A stretch of DNA of 64,000 nucleotides from Pedobacter montanisoli (GTDB lineage Bacteria > Bacteroidota > Bacteroidia > Sphingobacteriales > Sphingobacteriaceae): the NCBI RefSeq assembly GCF_022809115.1, contig NZ_JALGBH010000001.1, positions 496,001 through 560,000 on the forward strand, in the 5' to 3' direction. The notes below the pieces were generated by a model that was given only the letters and a program-made list of their open reading frames with translations, was not told the origin of the DNA and made no database searches. Positions 53,597-62,740 of this stretch are shown piece by piece. Within the stretch, counting starts at the first letter, position 1. Every line of letters starts with the position of its first letter. A program made the translations under genes and the position numbers.

Positions 53597-54526
53597 ATGA
53601 AAAAACTTTTTTTAATTGTAGCTATATGCTTTGCAACAGCTCTACATGTTTTAGCTCAAAAAGAATTTAAAGTAGCAAAAACAAATGGTAAGCTCATTAT
53701 AAACAATCTTTCAAACTTAACAATTGAAGGATATGAAGGCAAGGAAATCATTTTTACAATTCTTGGAAAGAAAGAAACATCAGATCCGAGGGCTCAAGGT
53801 TTATCAGCACTAAGTAGTGTGGGTTTTGATAATACTGGAGTAGGTTTAAGCCTCAAAGAAAATGGTCAAAACACTGAGATTTCACCAATAGAAAGCTTTG
53901 TAAAATATAAGGTAACCGTAAAAATACCTTATTCTGTAGCCCTTTCTATTAAAACTACTTCAGGAAGCAGTTGGAGCTTGTACCAAAAAGATAAAGATAG
54001 TGCCTCTATTGTTATCAGCAATCTAAAAAGCGAGGTAGATGCTTCTCTTCAATATGAGAACATCAAAGTATCTAACATCAAGGGTCCGTTAAGCATTAAA
54101 ACTTTTCAGGGTAATATCGAGAGCACCTTAACTCCTGATTTTAAAGGCCCTATTTCGTTGATTTCTGCTTATGGTTTTATAGACTTTACCATTCCCCCTG
54201 CAGCTAAAGCCGATTTATCTATCAGCACGGCTTATGGAACACTATATGCTCCTAAGGATTTAAATCTCACCATCCAGGAAGAGAAGCAAACACCAGAAAA
54301 ATCCAGAGAAACAATCACTGCCAATGGAAGTACTATTGTGTTAACAGGCGGTGATGCTAAAACAGCTACTGTTATCAGCGGGAGTGCAACATCTTTATCT
54401 AGTAGCAATTTCTCGTTTGCTGGCACAAATCTATCTAATGGCACTAATATTAAAGGCAGCTTAAATGGAGGTGGAGAGAAGATTATTTTAAAATCTTCAA
54501 GCGGGAAAATATATGTACGCAAATAA
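53597..54526 (+). CDS. Secreted DUF4097-like beta-strand repeat protein
   Basis: The 309-residue protein has a signal peptide (ends HVLAQ). A right-handed beta-helix-like DUF4097 region follows, with repeated short strands such as GKLIINNLSNLTIEGYEGKE, VSIKTTSG-type turns and GFIDFTIPPAAKADLSISTAYG. It lies 20 bases downstream of the anti-sigma gene, so it belongs to the ECF operon. Such proteins are exported, often lipid- or wall-associated, with unknown activity. Confidence 0.82.
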   Translation: MKKLFLIVAICFATALHVLAQKEFKVAKTNGKLIINNLSNLTIEGYEGKEIIFTILGKKETSDPRAQGLSALSSVGFDNTGVGLSLKENGQNTEISPIESFVKYKVTVKIPYSVALSIKTTSGSSWSLYQKDKDSASIVISNLKSEVDASLQYENIKVSNIKGPLSIKTFQGNIESTLTPDFKGPISLISAYGFIDFTIPPAAKADLSISTAYGTLYAPKDLNLTIQEEKQTPEKSRETITANGSTIVLTGGDAKTATVISGSATSLSSSNFSFAGTNLSNGTNIKGSLNGGGEKIILKSSSGKIYVRK

Positions 54527-54547
54527 ACCAAACACCAAATAAACCAC

Positions 54548-54581
54548 AAAGGCCTGTTAGAATATATTCTAACAGGCCTTT
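54548..54581. terminator. Bidirectional terminator, 34-bp perfect palindrome
   Basis: Each half is 17 bases, beginning AAAGGCCTGTTAG at 54548, with its exact complement ending at 54581 and T bases after it. It separates the convergent DUF4097 and def genes. Confidence 0.9.
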
Positions 54582-54596
54582 TTCTTAATTGTAGGT

Positions 54597-55154
54597 TTAT
54601 CTTTTCTTATTTTGTTTAGGGAATTTCATCTTATAATCTGCTCTTACCTCTCCCTTAGTAATCTTATCTAATTTTGATTTCAAGAGCTGTTTTCTTAACA
54701 GGCTTATTTTATCAGTGAAAAGCTTTCCTTCAATATGATCATACTCATGCTGAATTACACGTGCAGCAAATCCTGTTACCGCTTCTTTATGTTCTTCCCA
54801 GTTCTCATCAAAGTACTGAATAACAATATTGGGTTTACGCATTACTTCCTCTCTGATATCAGGAATGCTGAGGCATCCTTCAGAAAAGCCCCATGGTTCG
54901 CCACTTTCTTCCAATATCTGTGCGTTAACAAATGCTTTTTTGTATTGAGGTTCATCATCTAACTCTCCGGTATCAACCACAAACAGCCTGATAGGCAAAC
55001 CTACTTGCGGTGCAGCCAAGCCCACCCCACTGGCATTATACATGGTTTCCCACATATTTTCTATCAATTCCTTCAGATTAGGGTAGTTTTTATCAATAGG
55101 CTCGCATTTTTTCTTCAAAACCGGATCGCCGTAAGCTACAATGGGTAATTTCAT
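54597..55154 (-). CDS. def: Peptide deformylase
   Basis: The 185-residue metallopeptidase has all three motifs: GVGLAAPQVG near 43-52, EGCLSIP near 92-98 (Cys metal ligand) and QHEYDHIEG near 134-142 (two His ligands and the catalytic Glu). It removes the formyl group from nascent proteins. A TAAATTTG -7 element (minus strand, 55200-55193) lies 39 bases upstream of the start. Confidence 0.97.
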   Translation of the reverse strand: MKLPIVAYGDPVLKKKCEPIDKNYPNLKELIENMWETMYNASGVGLAAPQVGLPIRLFVVDTGELDDEPQYKKAFVNAQILEESGEPWGFSEGCLSIPDIREEVMRKPNIVIQYFDENWEEHKEAVTGFAARVIQHEYDHIEGKLFTDKISLLRKQLLKSKLDKITKGEVRADYKMKFPKQNKKR

Positions 55155-55192
55155 TGGGTGTTTATATTTTCTAATTGTCGAGAGCTACGATG

Positions 55193-55200
55193 CAAATTTA
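55193..55200 (-). promoter_or_regulatory. Candidate def -7 element
   Basis: Minus-strand TAAATTTG is an exact TAnnTTTG match. A TTG on the minus strand (plus CAA at 55228) is 27 bases away, so the -33 is weak. Confidence 0.5.
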
Positions 55201-55234
55201 CTAAAAAGTTAACGAATGTTGTCTGGGCAAAAAT

Positions 55235-56461
55235 TTAAGCTGGATTAAATACAAGTGCAGTGAGGTTGTTTTCATCCAAGACATAGTTTGCAATCTGGTT
55301 AATTTCTTGGGCCTTAACGGCATTAATCTTATTAAAAACTTCCTCAAGGCTATCTATTTTCTGGTAATCTATCAGACTTTTAGCCATCGCTATAATCAGG
55401 CCTATACGGTTTTCTTCTCCTAAAGCAATCTGCCCGATAAATTTATTTTTGGCTTTATGCAATTGTATTTCGGTTAGGGTATGCTCTTTAAGTTTTTTAA
55501 ATTCTTTAAAGATCAGTTGCTGAGCTTTTCCCACTTTCTCTTTATCGGTTCCAAAGTACAAAGCAAATATGCCCGTATCGCTCAATGGGCTATAATTGGT
55601 TTCTATAGTATAGGCAATGCCATATTTTTCGCGTAGCTGCAAATTAAGAATAGAACTCATCCCTGTACCGCCTAACATGTTATTCAGCAATAACAATCCG
55701 GCCTTTTGCTGATCATGTAGCGAATAGGCTGGCATACCCAGCATACAGTGAGCCTGTGCAATAGGTTTATTAACCGTTAATTTAACCGGATTATAGGCTA
55801 AGGGAGATTTGCGGTCTATTCCTGGAGTATTTTCTGGCACATCGCCATAATACTTTGTACCGCTCTTAATTAATTTGTTAAAAGAATAATTACCCAAAAC
55901 TGCTATCACAATTTCATTGGTACGGTAATTATTTTTTATAAACTGCTTAATATCCTGTTTATCCAGTTTCTTTACAGTATCTGGTGTACCCAGAATATTT
56001 CTGCCCAGACCATGCCCTGCAAAAATCAGGTCTTCAAAATCATCGTTTATCGCTTCTTCCGGCTGATCCAGATAAGAAGAGATTTCATCCAAGATTACTC
56101 CTTTTTCTTTCTCCATCTCGTCTTCCGGAAACGTAGAATGAAAAACAATATCATTAAAAAGTTCTAGTGTTCTGTCCAGGTAAGGATTTAAAAACGACGC
56201 ATGTATACAGGTATATTCTTTAGTGGTATAAGCGTTCAGATCTGCTCCTATACTTTCGAGCCTGTTTAGTATCTGACTCGTATTTCGCTTTTCTGTACGT
56301 TTAAAAATTAAATGTTCAATGAAATGCGCCAAGCCCATTTGTGCATCATCTTCATCTCTTGATCCTGCGTTTACAATAATGCAGGCATGAGATATAGCCG
56401 ATGCGGCAGGAACATGCAATATTCTGATGCCGTTTGATAAAGTATGAACGTTATACTCCAC
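55235..56461 (-). CDS. M16 family zinc peptidase
   Basis: The 408-residue protein has the inverted zinc motif HFIEH at 46-50 and the downstream Glu in EKEKGVILDEI near 120-130. Then comes the second, inactive-type M16 half with the GMPAYSLHD and LREKYGIAYTIETNYSP (Arg-Tyr) pattern. M16 peptidases degrade short peptides inside an enclosed chamber, or process precursors. It appears to start at GTG (MEYNVHT), overlapping the stop of the upstream membrane protein gene. The pair is co-transcribed. Confidence 0.9.
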   Translation of the reverse strand: MEYNVHTLSNGIRILHVPAASAISHACIIVNAGSRDEDDAQMGLAHFIEHLIFKRTEKRNTSQILNRLESIGADLNAYTTKEYTCIHASFLNPYLDRTLELFNDIVFHSTFPEDEMEKEKGVILDEISSYLDQPEEAINDDFEDLIFAGHGLGRNILGTPDTVKKLDKQDIKQFIKNNYRTNEIVIAVLGNYSFNKLIKSGTKYYGDVPENTPGIDRKSPLAYNPVKLTVNKPIAQAHCMLGMPAYSLHDQQKAGLLLLNNMLGGTGMSSILNLQLREKYGIAYTIETNYSPLSDTGIFALYFGTDKEKVGKAQQLIFKEFKKLKEHTLTEIQLHKAKNKFIGQIALGEENRIGLIIAMAKSLIDYQKIDSLEEVFNKINAVKAQEINQIANYVLDENNLTALVFNPA

Positions 56462-56913
56462 TATAATCTCTCCGTATCTGGAAATGAAAGTTCTAAATCT
56501 GCAACCACTTTAGCTTTGGTTGGTTTACATGAGAGCAAGCCCAGTAAACTAATCCCAGCAAAAACCATAAAAATCAGGTTTCCACTTAACATAAAAGCCA
56601 CAATATTTAAAAAAGCCCCTCCTTCAATCAATGCGCATCTTATGATAAAACCCGACTGGTACTTTACTGTCTTTTGTTCAAAAGTTTCTAACTGTCTTGC
56701 TTTCAGTAAAATCCTGCTGAAAAGCGTATTTCCAATAGTTATGCTCAACAAAGCCACCAAAGGAAAAAGTAAAAAATAAGAAGAAGAAGCAGCCATTTGG
56801 GTAGTAAATGTAGTTGTACCGCTATATGTAAAATAGGTAGCAAGCGCAAAAAACAATACCGCTAAGCAAAAAGAAAGATGTAAAGTATTCAGGGTTTTTA
56901 AATTCATCGCCAT
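56461..56913 (-). CDS. Hypothetical four-helix membrane protein
   Basis: This 150-residue hydrophobic protein has about four membrane segments (near 10-28, 45-62, 88-106 and 110-126) and no recognised family. It sits directly upstream of the M16 peptidase gene and overlaps its start by one base, so the products may work together at the membrane. A good promoter lies upstream. Confidence 0.8.
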   Translation of the reverse strand: MAMNLKTLNTLHLSFCLAVLFFALATYFTYSGTTTFTTQMAASSSYFLLFPLVALLSITIGNTLFSRILLKARQLETFEQKTVKYQSGFIIRCALIEGGAFLNIVAFMLSGNLIFMVFAGISLLGLLSCKPTKAKVVADLELSFPDTERL

Positions 56914-56924
56914 TTTTAAGTCAG

Positions 56925-56957
56925 CAAAGATAGCTAAACTATAGAATTTTAGTTCAA
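56925..56957 (-). promoter_or_regulatory. Promoter of the membrane protein/M16 operon
   Basis: On the minus strand TTG (56957-56955), a 22-base spacer and TATCTTTG (56932-56925) match the Bacteroidota consensus, 11 bases before the start codon. Confidence 0.6.
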
Positions 56958-57048
56958 AAGCGCCTTAAAATCTGTCATTTTGACTTAACCATGTAATTGG
57001 AACACACCTTGATAAAGGATTGAAAACTAAAAAACTTAATATTTAAAT

Positions 57049-58935
57049 ATGGCAACAGAAAAAGGAAGTATTTCAATACACACAGAAAACATTTTCCCAA
57101 TCATTAAGAAATTCTTGTATTCGGACAATGAAATCTTTTTAAGAGAATTAGTTTCCAATGCGGTTGATGCCGTACAAAAAATAAAACGCCTCGCCTCATT
57201 AGGGCAGTTTAACGGTGAAGTTGGCGAACCGCTGGTTGAAGTTAAATTAGATGAAAAAGCCAAAACCATTACCATAAGCGATAATGGTCTAGGTATGACT
57301 GCCGAAGAAATCAAAAAATATATTAATCAGGTAGCTTTTTCAGGAGCGAGTGAATTTGTAGAAAAGTTTAAAGATGCTAAAGATGCCAACGAAATCATTG
57401 GTAAGTTTGGTTTAGGCTTTTACTCAGCCTTTATGGTTGCTGATCTGGTTGAAATTCAAACTTTATCATATCAGGAAGGTGCAAAACCAGCTAAATGGAC
57501 CTGCGACGGAAGTACAGAATTTGAAATTAGCGAAGGTAGCAGAACCACTCGCGGTACAGATATCATCCTCCATGTTAATGCCGATAGCGAAGAGTTTTTA
57601 AGTGAGCAAAAGCTACAGGAGATCTTAGATAAATATGCTAAGTTCTTACCTGTTCCAATTAAATTCGGCACAAAAACAGAGCAGGTAGAAGATGGCAAAG
57701 ATGAAGAAGGTAAAACCAAATACACATCTGTTGAAGTTGATAACATTGTAAACACTACGAGTCCTATCTGGACAAAATCACCTGCAGATTTGTCAGATAA
57801 AGATTACCTTGATTTTTACAGACAATTATATCCGTTCTCGGATGAGCCTTTATTCTGGATCCATTTAAATGTTGATTATCCATTTAACCTAACCGGAGTA
57901 TTGTATTTCCCTAAGGTTAAAGAAGATTTTGACATGCAGCGCAACAAGATCAAATTATTTAGCCGCCAGGTATTCATTACCGATGAGGTTAAAGATATTG
58001 TTCCTGAGTTCTTGATGTTATTACATGGTGTTATCGATTCTCCTGATATTCCGTTAAATGTATCGAGAAGTTTCTTACAGGCCGATAGCAACGTTAAAAA
58101 AATCAATACTTACATTACCAAGAAAGTAGCCGATAAACTGGCTGAACTGTTTAAGGCTGATAGAAAAGCTTACGAAGAAAAATGGAGTGATATAGGTCTT
58201 TTCGTAAAATATGGCATGATTACCGAGGAGAAGTTTTATGAAAAAGCTAAAGACTTTGCATTGTTAACCAATACCCAAAACGAGCATTTCACTTTAGAAG
58301 ATTATAAAGCTAAGGTATCGCCATTGCAGACCGACAAAAATGGCAATGTAGTTTATTTATATACTACTGATACCGATAAACAAGATGGATTTATACAGGC
58401 TGCCAACAAAAAAGATTATGATGTGCTGGTAATGAGCCACCCTATCGACGGGCATTTTGTAAGCACTCTTGAACAAAAGCTAGAAAAAACACAGTTAAAA
58501 CGTGTTGATGCAAGTGTGGCCAACCAGCTTATAGAAAAAGACGAGAAATTAGAATCGGTGCTTTCTGAAGAACAGAGCAACAATGTTAAAACTGTTTTTG
58601 AGCAGGCAATCAACAAACCTGGTTATAACGTGGAAGTTGTGGCTTTAAATCCTGATGATGCTCCTGTAACCATTACTATGGATGAGTTTATGCGTCGCAT
58701 GAAAGATATGGCAAAAATGGGTGGCGGAATGAGTTTTTACGGCAATATGCCTGATAGCTATAAAGTGGCCATTAACGGTAATCACAAATTAATCAATAAA
58801 ATTTTATCAACCACAGATTCTGCGGAGCAAAGCAAATATGCAAAACAGGCTGTAGACTTGGCATTATTATCGCAGGGAATGCTTACCGGTGCAGAGTTAA
58901 CAGCTTTTGTTAGCCGTAGCGTTGAGTTGATCTAA
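57049..58935 (+). CDS. htpG: Hsp90-type chaperone HtpG
   Basis: The 628-residue chaperone has FLRELVSNAVDAVQKI, DNGLGMTAEEI, the ATP-lid GKFGLGFYSAFMV and LVSNA/TRGT elements of the N-terminal ATPase. The middle domain has LNVSRSFLQ and the C-terminal dimer domain follows. The Bacteroidota-type acidic insert EDGKDEEGKTKYTSV lies near 205-220. It folds clients with ATP. A long hairpin follows the stop. Confidence 0.97.
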   Translation: MATEKGSISIHTENIFPIIKKFLYSDNEIFLRELVSNAVDAVQKIKRLASLGQFNGEVGEPLVEVKLDEKAKTITISDNGLGMTAEEIKKYINQVAFSGASEFVEKFKDAKDANEIIGKFGLGFYSAFMVADLVEIQTLSYQEGAKPAKWTCDGSTEFEISEGSRTTRGTDIILHVNADSEEFLSEQKLQEILDKYAKFLPVPIKFGTKTEQVEDGKDEEGKTKYTSVEVDNIVNTTSPIWTKSPADLSDKDYLDFYRQLYPFSDEPLFWIHLNVDYPFNLTGVLYFPKVKEDFDMQRNKIKLFSRQVFITDEVKDIVPEFLMLLHGVIDSPDIPLNVSRSFLQADSNVKKINTYITKKVADKLAELFKADRKAYEEKWSDIGLFVKYGMITEEKFYEKAKDFALLTNTQNEHFTLEDYKAKVSPLQTDKNGNVVYLYTTDTDKQDGFIQAANKKDYDVLVMSHPIDGHFVSTLEQKLEKTQLKRVDASVANQLIEKDEKLESVLSEEQSNNVKTVFEQAINKPGYNVEVVALNPDDAPVTITMDEFMRRMKDMAKMGGGMSFYGNMPDSYKVAINGNHKLINKILSTTDSAEQSKYAKQAVDLALLSQGMLTGAELTAFVSRSVELI

Positions 58936-58938
58936 CAT

Positions 58939-59011
58939 AAAAGGTGTTCTTTATAGTTTTTTCTGAAATCTATCCCAAGTATAGAAATCCGAAAAGTAAA
59001 GAACACCTTTT
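58939..59011 (+). terminator. Long-stem hairpin after htpG
   Basis: A perfect 15-base arm (58939-58953, AAAAGGTGTTCTTTA) pairs with 58997-59011 across 43 bases. These contain a further TCTAT/ATAGA hairpin. T bases follow, so it should terminate htpG transcription, but its size is unusual for a simple terminator. Confidence 0.7.
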
Positions 59012-59025
59012 CTTTTTAAAAATAT

Positions 59026-60261
59026 ATGAGGCGAAAAAATCTGACTACTCCTCTTGCAATTGTTTCAATAGCATTTCTATTGATCAACTTTTATGTTTTT
59101 GGAGGTCTTAGGTTTATAATTTCAAATCCGGTATTTCCTTATCTTTTCTGGGGTTTTGCTGGTATATTGGTAAGCTGTGCTTACCTTGCCACATTACGCA
59201 TACAAAATAAAGAGCCCGACAGATTTTTTACGGTTACCATACACAGCTTCATTATCTATCTTGCATCAGAAATTCTATTTTCTGTTTTCCTTTTGATCAA
59301 TGATATTTTAAGTTTTTTCAGGGCGGTACCCTATTATTTTGAAACTTATTCATTCATCATACCTGGTCGCAGTCTCATACTGGTTGAGATGGGAACGGCT
59401 CTTTCTGTTTTTCTTTGTCTGTTATTTATATACGGCATACTTTGGGGCAAGTACCAATATCGGGTAATTAAACATGTGTTGTATTTTGATGATTTGCCCA
59501 AAGCATTTGAAGGCTTTACCATTACCCAGATCTCAGATATTCATGCAGGCAGCTTTAACAATGCCAGGCAAGTACAAAAGGGTATCAATCTGATCAATAA
59601 ACAGCATAGTGATCTGTTTGTATTTACGGGCGATCTGGTAAATAACCGGTCAGAAGAAATTGTTCCCTGGATTAATCATTTCTCACAAATCAAAGCAAAA
59701 TATGGCCAGTTCTCGGTGTTAGGTAATCATGATTATGGCGATTACGTAAAATGGCCAAATGAGGGTGAGAAAGCAAAGAATTTACAACAATTAAAAGATT
59801 ATCACGCACAAATTGGTTTCAGATTATTGTTAGATGAGCATGTTACGCTTACTAAGGGCACGCAAAAAATCATTCTAGCAGGTATCGAAAACTGGGGTAT
59901 AGGTTTTGGGCAGCGGGGCGATTTAAATAAATCTCTCGAAAACACACAAGTTGATGATTTTAAGATCCTGCTCTCTCATGATCCTACGCATTGGGAAGAA
60001 GAAGTAAAAAACCACTCTTCAAAAATACATTTAACTCTATCAGGTCATACGCATGGCATGCAATTTGGTGTTGAATTCTTTGGAATAAAATGGAGTCCTG
60101 TAAGTTTGAGGTACAAACATTGGGCAGGATTAAAGACAGAAAACCAGCGTACCATTAATATTAACCGAGGTTTTGGATTTTTGGGATTTTTAGGAAGAGT
60201 TGGTATCTGGCCAGAAATTACTGTCATAGAATTACGTAAAAACAAAATTAAACCGCAATAA
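59026..60261 (+). CDS. Membrane-anchored metallophosphoesterase
   Basis: The 411-residue protein has about four N-terminal helices (1-150). A calcineurin-like phosphoesterase domain follows with its metal-binding series: QISDIHAGS, FTGDLVNNR, LGNHDYG, LLSHDPTHW and LSGHTHGMQFG. Similar proteins of Bacteroidota act on UDP-sugar- or lipid-linked phosphodiesters or nucleotides, but the substrate is not known. It starts just after the htpG hairpin and runs 13 bases from the next frame. Confidence 0.9.
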   Translation: MRRKNLTTPLAIVSIAFLLINFYVFGGLRFIISNPVFPYLFWGFAGILVSCAYLATLRIQNKEPDRFFTVTIHSFIIYLASEILFSVFLLINDILSFFRAVPYYFETYSFIIPGRSLILVEMGTALSVFLCLLFIYGILWGKYQYRVIKHVLYFDDLPKAFEGFTITQISDIHAGSFNNARQVQKGINLINKQHSDLFVFTGDLVNNRSEEIVPWINHFSQIKAKYGQFSVLGNHDYGDYVKWPNEGEKAKNLQQLKDYHAQIGFRLLLDEHVTLTKGTQKIILAGIENWGIGFGQRGDLNKSLENTQVDDFKILLSHDPTHWEEEVKNHSSKIHLTLSGHTHGMQFGVEFFGIKWSPVSLRYKHWAGLKTENQRTININRGFGFLGFLGRVGIWPEITVIELRKNKIKPQ

Positions 60262-60322
60262 ATGCGTTTTATTTATGATATTTAAACGGCCTGTTATAAA
60301 CCGGCCACAAAATTTTATTGTT

Positions 60323-61024
60323 ATGAGAACTCTATCAGGATTAAAATTATTTATCAGCACCATCGTAATTGGTTTGAGCCTAACATCATGTTTGAAAAAC
60401 AAGAACAGTGATTACCAGCCGGTACAAATTTCAGGTTTAAGCCTTATTAACGCAGTTCCTTCATCTACCAATCTAGATGTTTATGTTGATAATCTGAAAG
60501 CAACTAACTTTTCAATAGATTTTTCTTTTGGCACTAAAATAGACTACCTGAATGCTTATTCAGGCAAGCGAAAAATAGATTTAACCAAACAAGGTCTTCA
60601 AACTTCATTGGCCTCTACAACAATCACACTTGATCCTCAGATCGGATATTCTTTATTTGCTGTTAATAAAATTGAAACGCCTGAGTTTTTACTTTTAAAG
60701 GATGATTTAACCGCTCCTCAAAGTGGAAAAGCTAAAGTAAGATTTGTAAATTTAAGTCCCGATTTAGGTATTGCAAGTCTGGCCATAAATGGCTCTAATG
60801 CAAATCTTTTCAGTAATCTGGCCTTTAAACAAGCTTCTGATTATGCAGAAATAACAGCTGGAACTTCTGTTACTTTCGATCTTAAAAACAGTAATGGAAC
60901 CGTAGAAACACAGTTAAGTCAGGCCCAGATTGAAGCCGGAAAAATTTATACGATTTACGCAAAAGGATTAAAATCTGCCAGCGACAATACACAACTAAGT
61001 GTGTCTATATTCAGGCAGAAATAG
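60323..61024 (+). CDS. DUF4397 domain lipoprotein
   Basis: The start is placed at 60323 (MRTLSGLKLFIS), because this gives a clean lipoprotein signal with lipobox LTSC. The upstream in-frame extension from 60275 lacks signal features. The mature part has the DUF4397 beta-rich pattern LINAVPSSTNLDVYVDN, then VRFVNLSPD and YTIYAKGL. Such lipoproteins are surface-exposed in Bacteroidota with unknown role. It lies between the phosphoesterase and thioredoxin genes. Length is 234 residues. Confidence 0.85.
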   Translation: MRTLSGLKLFISTIVIGLSLTSCLKNKNSDYQPVQISGLSLINAVPSSTNLDVYVDNLKATNFSIDFSFGTKIDYLNAYSGKRKIDLTKQGLQTSLASTTITLDPQIGYSLFAVNKIETPEFLLLKDDLTAPQSGKAKVRFVNLSPDLGIASLAINGSNANLFSNLAFKQASDYAEITAGTSVTFDLKNSNGTVETQLSQAQIEAGKIYTIYAKGLKSASDNTQLSVSIFRQK

Positions 61025-61039
61025 AAGTACTTATTAGAA

Positions 61040-61648
61040 ATGGAACAAAACACAGCCATTGCAAGCAAGCGATATTTTAACAAGAAAAACATAGTGAATG
61101 TTATTTTAATTTCACTCATGCTGCTGATTGCTTTTGTTCCGCCTGTGAAAGCTTATTTTATACAAGGATTGATGCAGATTGGATTATTCTCTCCTGCAGA
61201 ACAGACCAAGAATGCAACCATCCCTGCTGATCTTTCTAAAATTGTATTTGAAGATACTAAGGGCAACCAAGTAAGCCTCGCCGATTTAAAAGGTAAGATT
61301 ATTTTTTTAAACTTCTGGGCAACATGGTGCCCTCCATGTATAGCAGAAATGCCTTCTATCAACAAGCTGGCTCAGTTATATAAAGATGATAAGGATATTG
61401 TTTTTCTCATGGTTGATGCTGACAGCGATTTTGGCAAGTCGGTTGATTTCATGAATAAAAGACAATATAATCTTCCTGTTTACAAAGCGGTTAGCAGTGT
61501 ACCCGAAGTTATCTTTGGAGGCTCACTACCCACTACAATTGTACTCGATAAACAAGGCCGTTTATCATTTAAAGAAGTTGGAGCAGCAAATTACAACAGT
61601 AAAAAATTCACTAATTTTATAGAGAAGCTAAAAGCTTTAAAAGATTAA
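61040..61648 (+). CDS. Membrane-anchored TlpA-like thioredoxin protein
   Basis: The 202-residue protein has one N-terminal helix (about 18-36) and a thioredoxin domain facing the periplasm. The redox motif is WCPPC (96-100), with the cis-Pro GSLPTT further on. TlpA/ResA-type proteins reduce disulfides for cytochrome maturation or cell-envelope proteins. It starts 15 bases after the DUF4397 gene, suggesting one transcript. Confidence 0.92.
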   Translation: MEQNTAIASKRYFNKKNIVNVILISLMLLIAFVPPVKAYFIQGLMQIGLFSPAEQTKNATIPADLSKIVFEDTKGNQVSLADLKGKIIFLNFWATWCPPCIAEMPSINKLAQLYKDDKDIVFLMVDADSDFGKSVDFMNKRQYNLPVYKAVSSVPEVIFGGSLPTTIVLDKQGRLSFKEVGAANYNSKKFTNFIEKLKALKD

Positions 61649-61669
61649 ATCGCTTCTTATATCTTCATT

Positions 61670-61924
61670 ATGCAACCATTTGATTTAGAACTTAACCAGA
61701 TTAATTATGCTGTTTTTCCTGAAGGAAATGAAACCTATACCATTTATAAAGAAGGAAAAGAATATATACAAATCCAGAAAGATGAAGGCGAGCAATGGAT
61801 CAAATTTGATGAAGAGACAGGAACTCCTCTTTTTGAATATGACGAAGAGGTAAATCAACTGGGTAAACTTATTGAGTACTACAAAGAAAATCCTGAAGAG
61901 GAAGAAGGTGAAGATGAGCTATAG
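61670..61924 (+). CDS. Small acidic hypothetical protein
   Basis: The 84-residue acidic protein (net strongly negative, ending in EEEEGEDEL) has no recognised domain. Its regular pattern of IYKEGKEY and IQIQKDEGEQWIKFD suggests a small beta-sheet protein. It follows the thioredoxin gene by 21 bases. A hairpin with six T bases follows the stop. Confidence 0.75.
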   Translation: MQPFDLELNQINYAVFPEGNETYTIYKEGKEYIQIQKDEGEQWIKFDEETGTPLFEYDEEVNQLGKLIEYYKENPEEEEGEDEL

Positions 61925-61940
61925 ATTCTATTGCTTTTTT
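61917..61940 (+). terminator. Hairpin with T-run between convergent genes
   Basis: AGC/GCT and ATAG/CTAT pair around a three-base loop (one T-T mismatch) and are followed by six T bases. It overlaps the end of the 61670 gene and the end of the opposite gene at 61928. Confidence 0.5.
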
Positions 61941-62422
61941 AAAGTGTAGCTGAATAAGCGGCTTTTAATTTTATCTCCCTTAATCCAAACTGTTATTTGG
62001 TTGCTCTTATCTTGGGAAATCAAAAAGCTATAACCTTTTTTTGGGCCTTTTTCGCTATACAATTCTAATTGTTTTCCGCTCTTTCTGATCTGATCAAATG
62101 CCTCTTTTATCCGGTCAGCAGGAACAGGAATGATCTCCTTATATCGCTTGTCTCTATTTGTATATTCTACAATCAGTTGCTGAGGAATCAGGTTAAAGGG
62201 AGTTAGTTCTGTAAGCTGTTCTTGTTTGGCTACAGGAATAAAATCATCAGACGTGAGTAATAATGCTGCTTCAATTTTTATCGAATCGGTTTCTTGAACC
62301 TGTAATAACGCATTATAGTAATATCTGCTCCAGGCGGCATATTTATAAATCTTTATACCTATACCTATTAGGAGCAGTATAGCCAGGGTAAAATAGATCT
62401 TGTTGGTAAGGTTAATCTTCAT
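61928..62422 (-). CDS. Hypothetical membrane-anchored protein
   Basis: The 164-residue protein has one N-terminal helix (about 8-26, IYFTLAILLLIGIGIKIY) and an extracytoplasmic alpha/beta part. No family is recognised. It is followed upstream (3-base gap) by another small membrane protein gene, so they are likely co-expressed. Confidence 0.75.
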   Translation of the reverse strand: MKINLTNKIYFTLAILLLIGIGIKIYKYAAWSRYYYNALLQVQETDSIKIEAALLLTSDDFIPVAKQEQLTELTPFNLIPQQLIVEYTNRDKRYKEIIPVPADRIKEAFDQIRKSGKQLELYSEKGPKKGYSFLISQDKSNQITVWIKGDKIKSRLFSYTLKKQ

Positions 62423-62425
62423 CTG

Positions 62426-62734
62426 TTAATGCACAAATGCCTGAGCCAAATTAAAAACATAAATCATAAAAACCACAAGAATTACACTAATGATCAAAGC
62501 AATGGCAAAAAACCATTTCCCCCGGTTATAGCCTTTGCCATGGTAACTAACTGCATATAGAAAAACTAAGCATGTTATTCCTATAGAGATATAGACAATA
62601 TTTAGATACACCTGGTCTTCTGTCAGTTTTCCTATGGTTAAAAACATAACCATCAACAGCAGGTTTACCACGATCATTAAAATAGAAATATCGCTGTTCT
62701 TCCTTTTAAGTTTTTGCTGTTCTATTTCTTCCAT
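62426..62734 (-). CDS. Hypothetical three-helix membrane protein
   Basis: The 102-residue protein has a short charged N-terminus (MEEIEQQKLKRKNSD) and three hydrophobic segments (about 18-36, 45-63 and 72-94). No family is recognised. It lies six bases downstream of the ComM-like gene and shares its orientation, so it may be in one operon with it and with the gene at 61928. Confidence 0.75.
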   Translation of the reverse strand: MEEIEQQKLKRKNSDISILMIVVNLLLMVMFLTIGKLTEDQVYLNIVYISIGITCLVFLYAVSYHGKGYNRGKWFFAIALIISVILVVFMIYVFNLAQAFVH

Positions 62735-62740
62735 TTTTTA

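Noticed and set aside
54548..54581. 34-bp perfect palindrome considered as an operator or attachment site
   Set aside because: It lies between two convergent gene ends and is followed by T bases, which is typical of a bidirectional terminator.
60275..60322. 16-codon N-terminal extension of the DUF4397 lipoprotein
   Set aside because: It would place the lipoprotein signal inside the protein. The internal Met gives a normal signal peptide.
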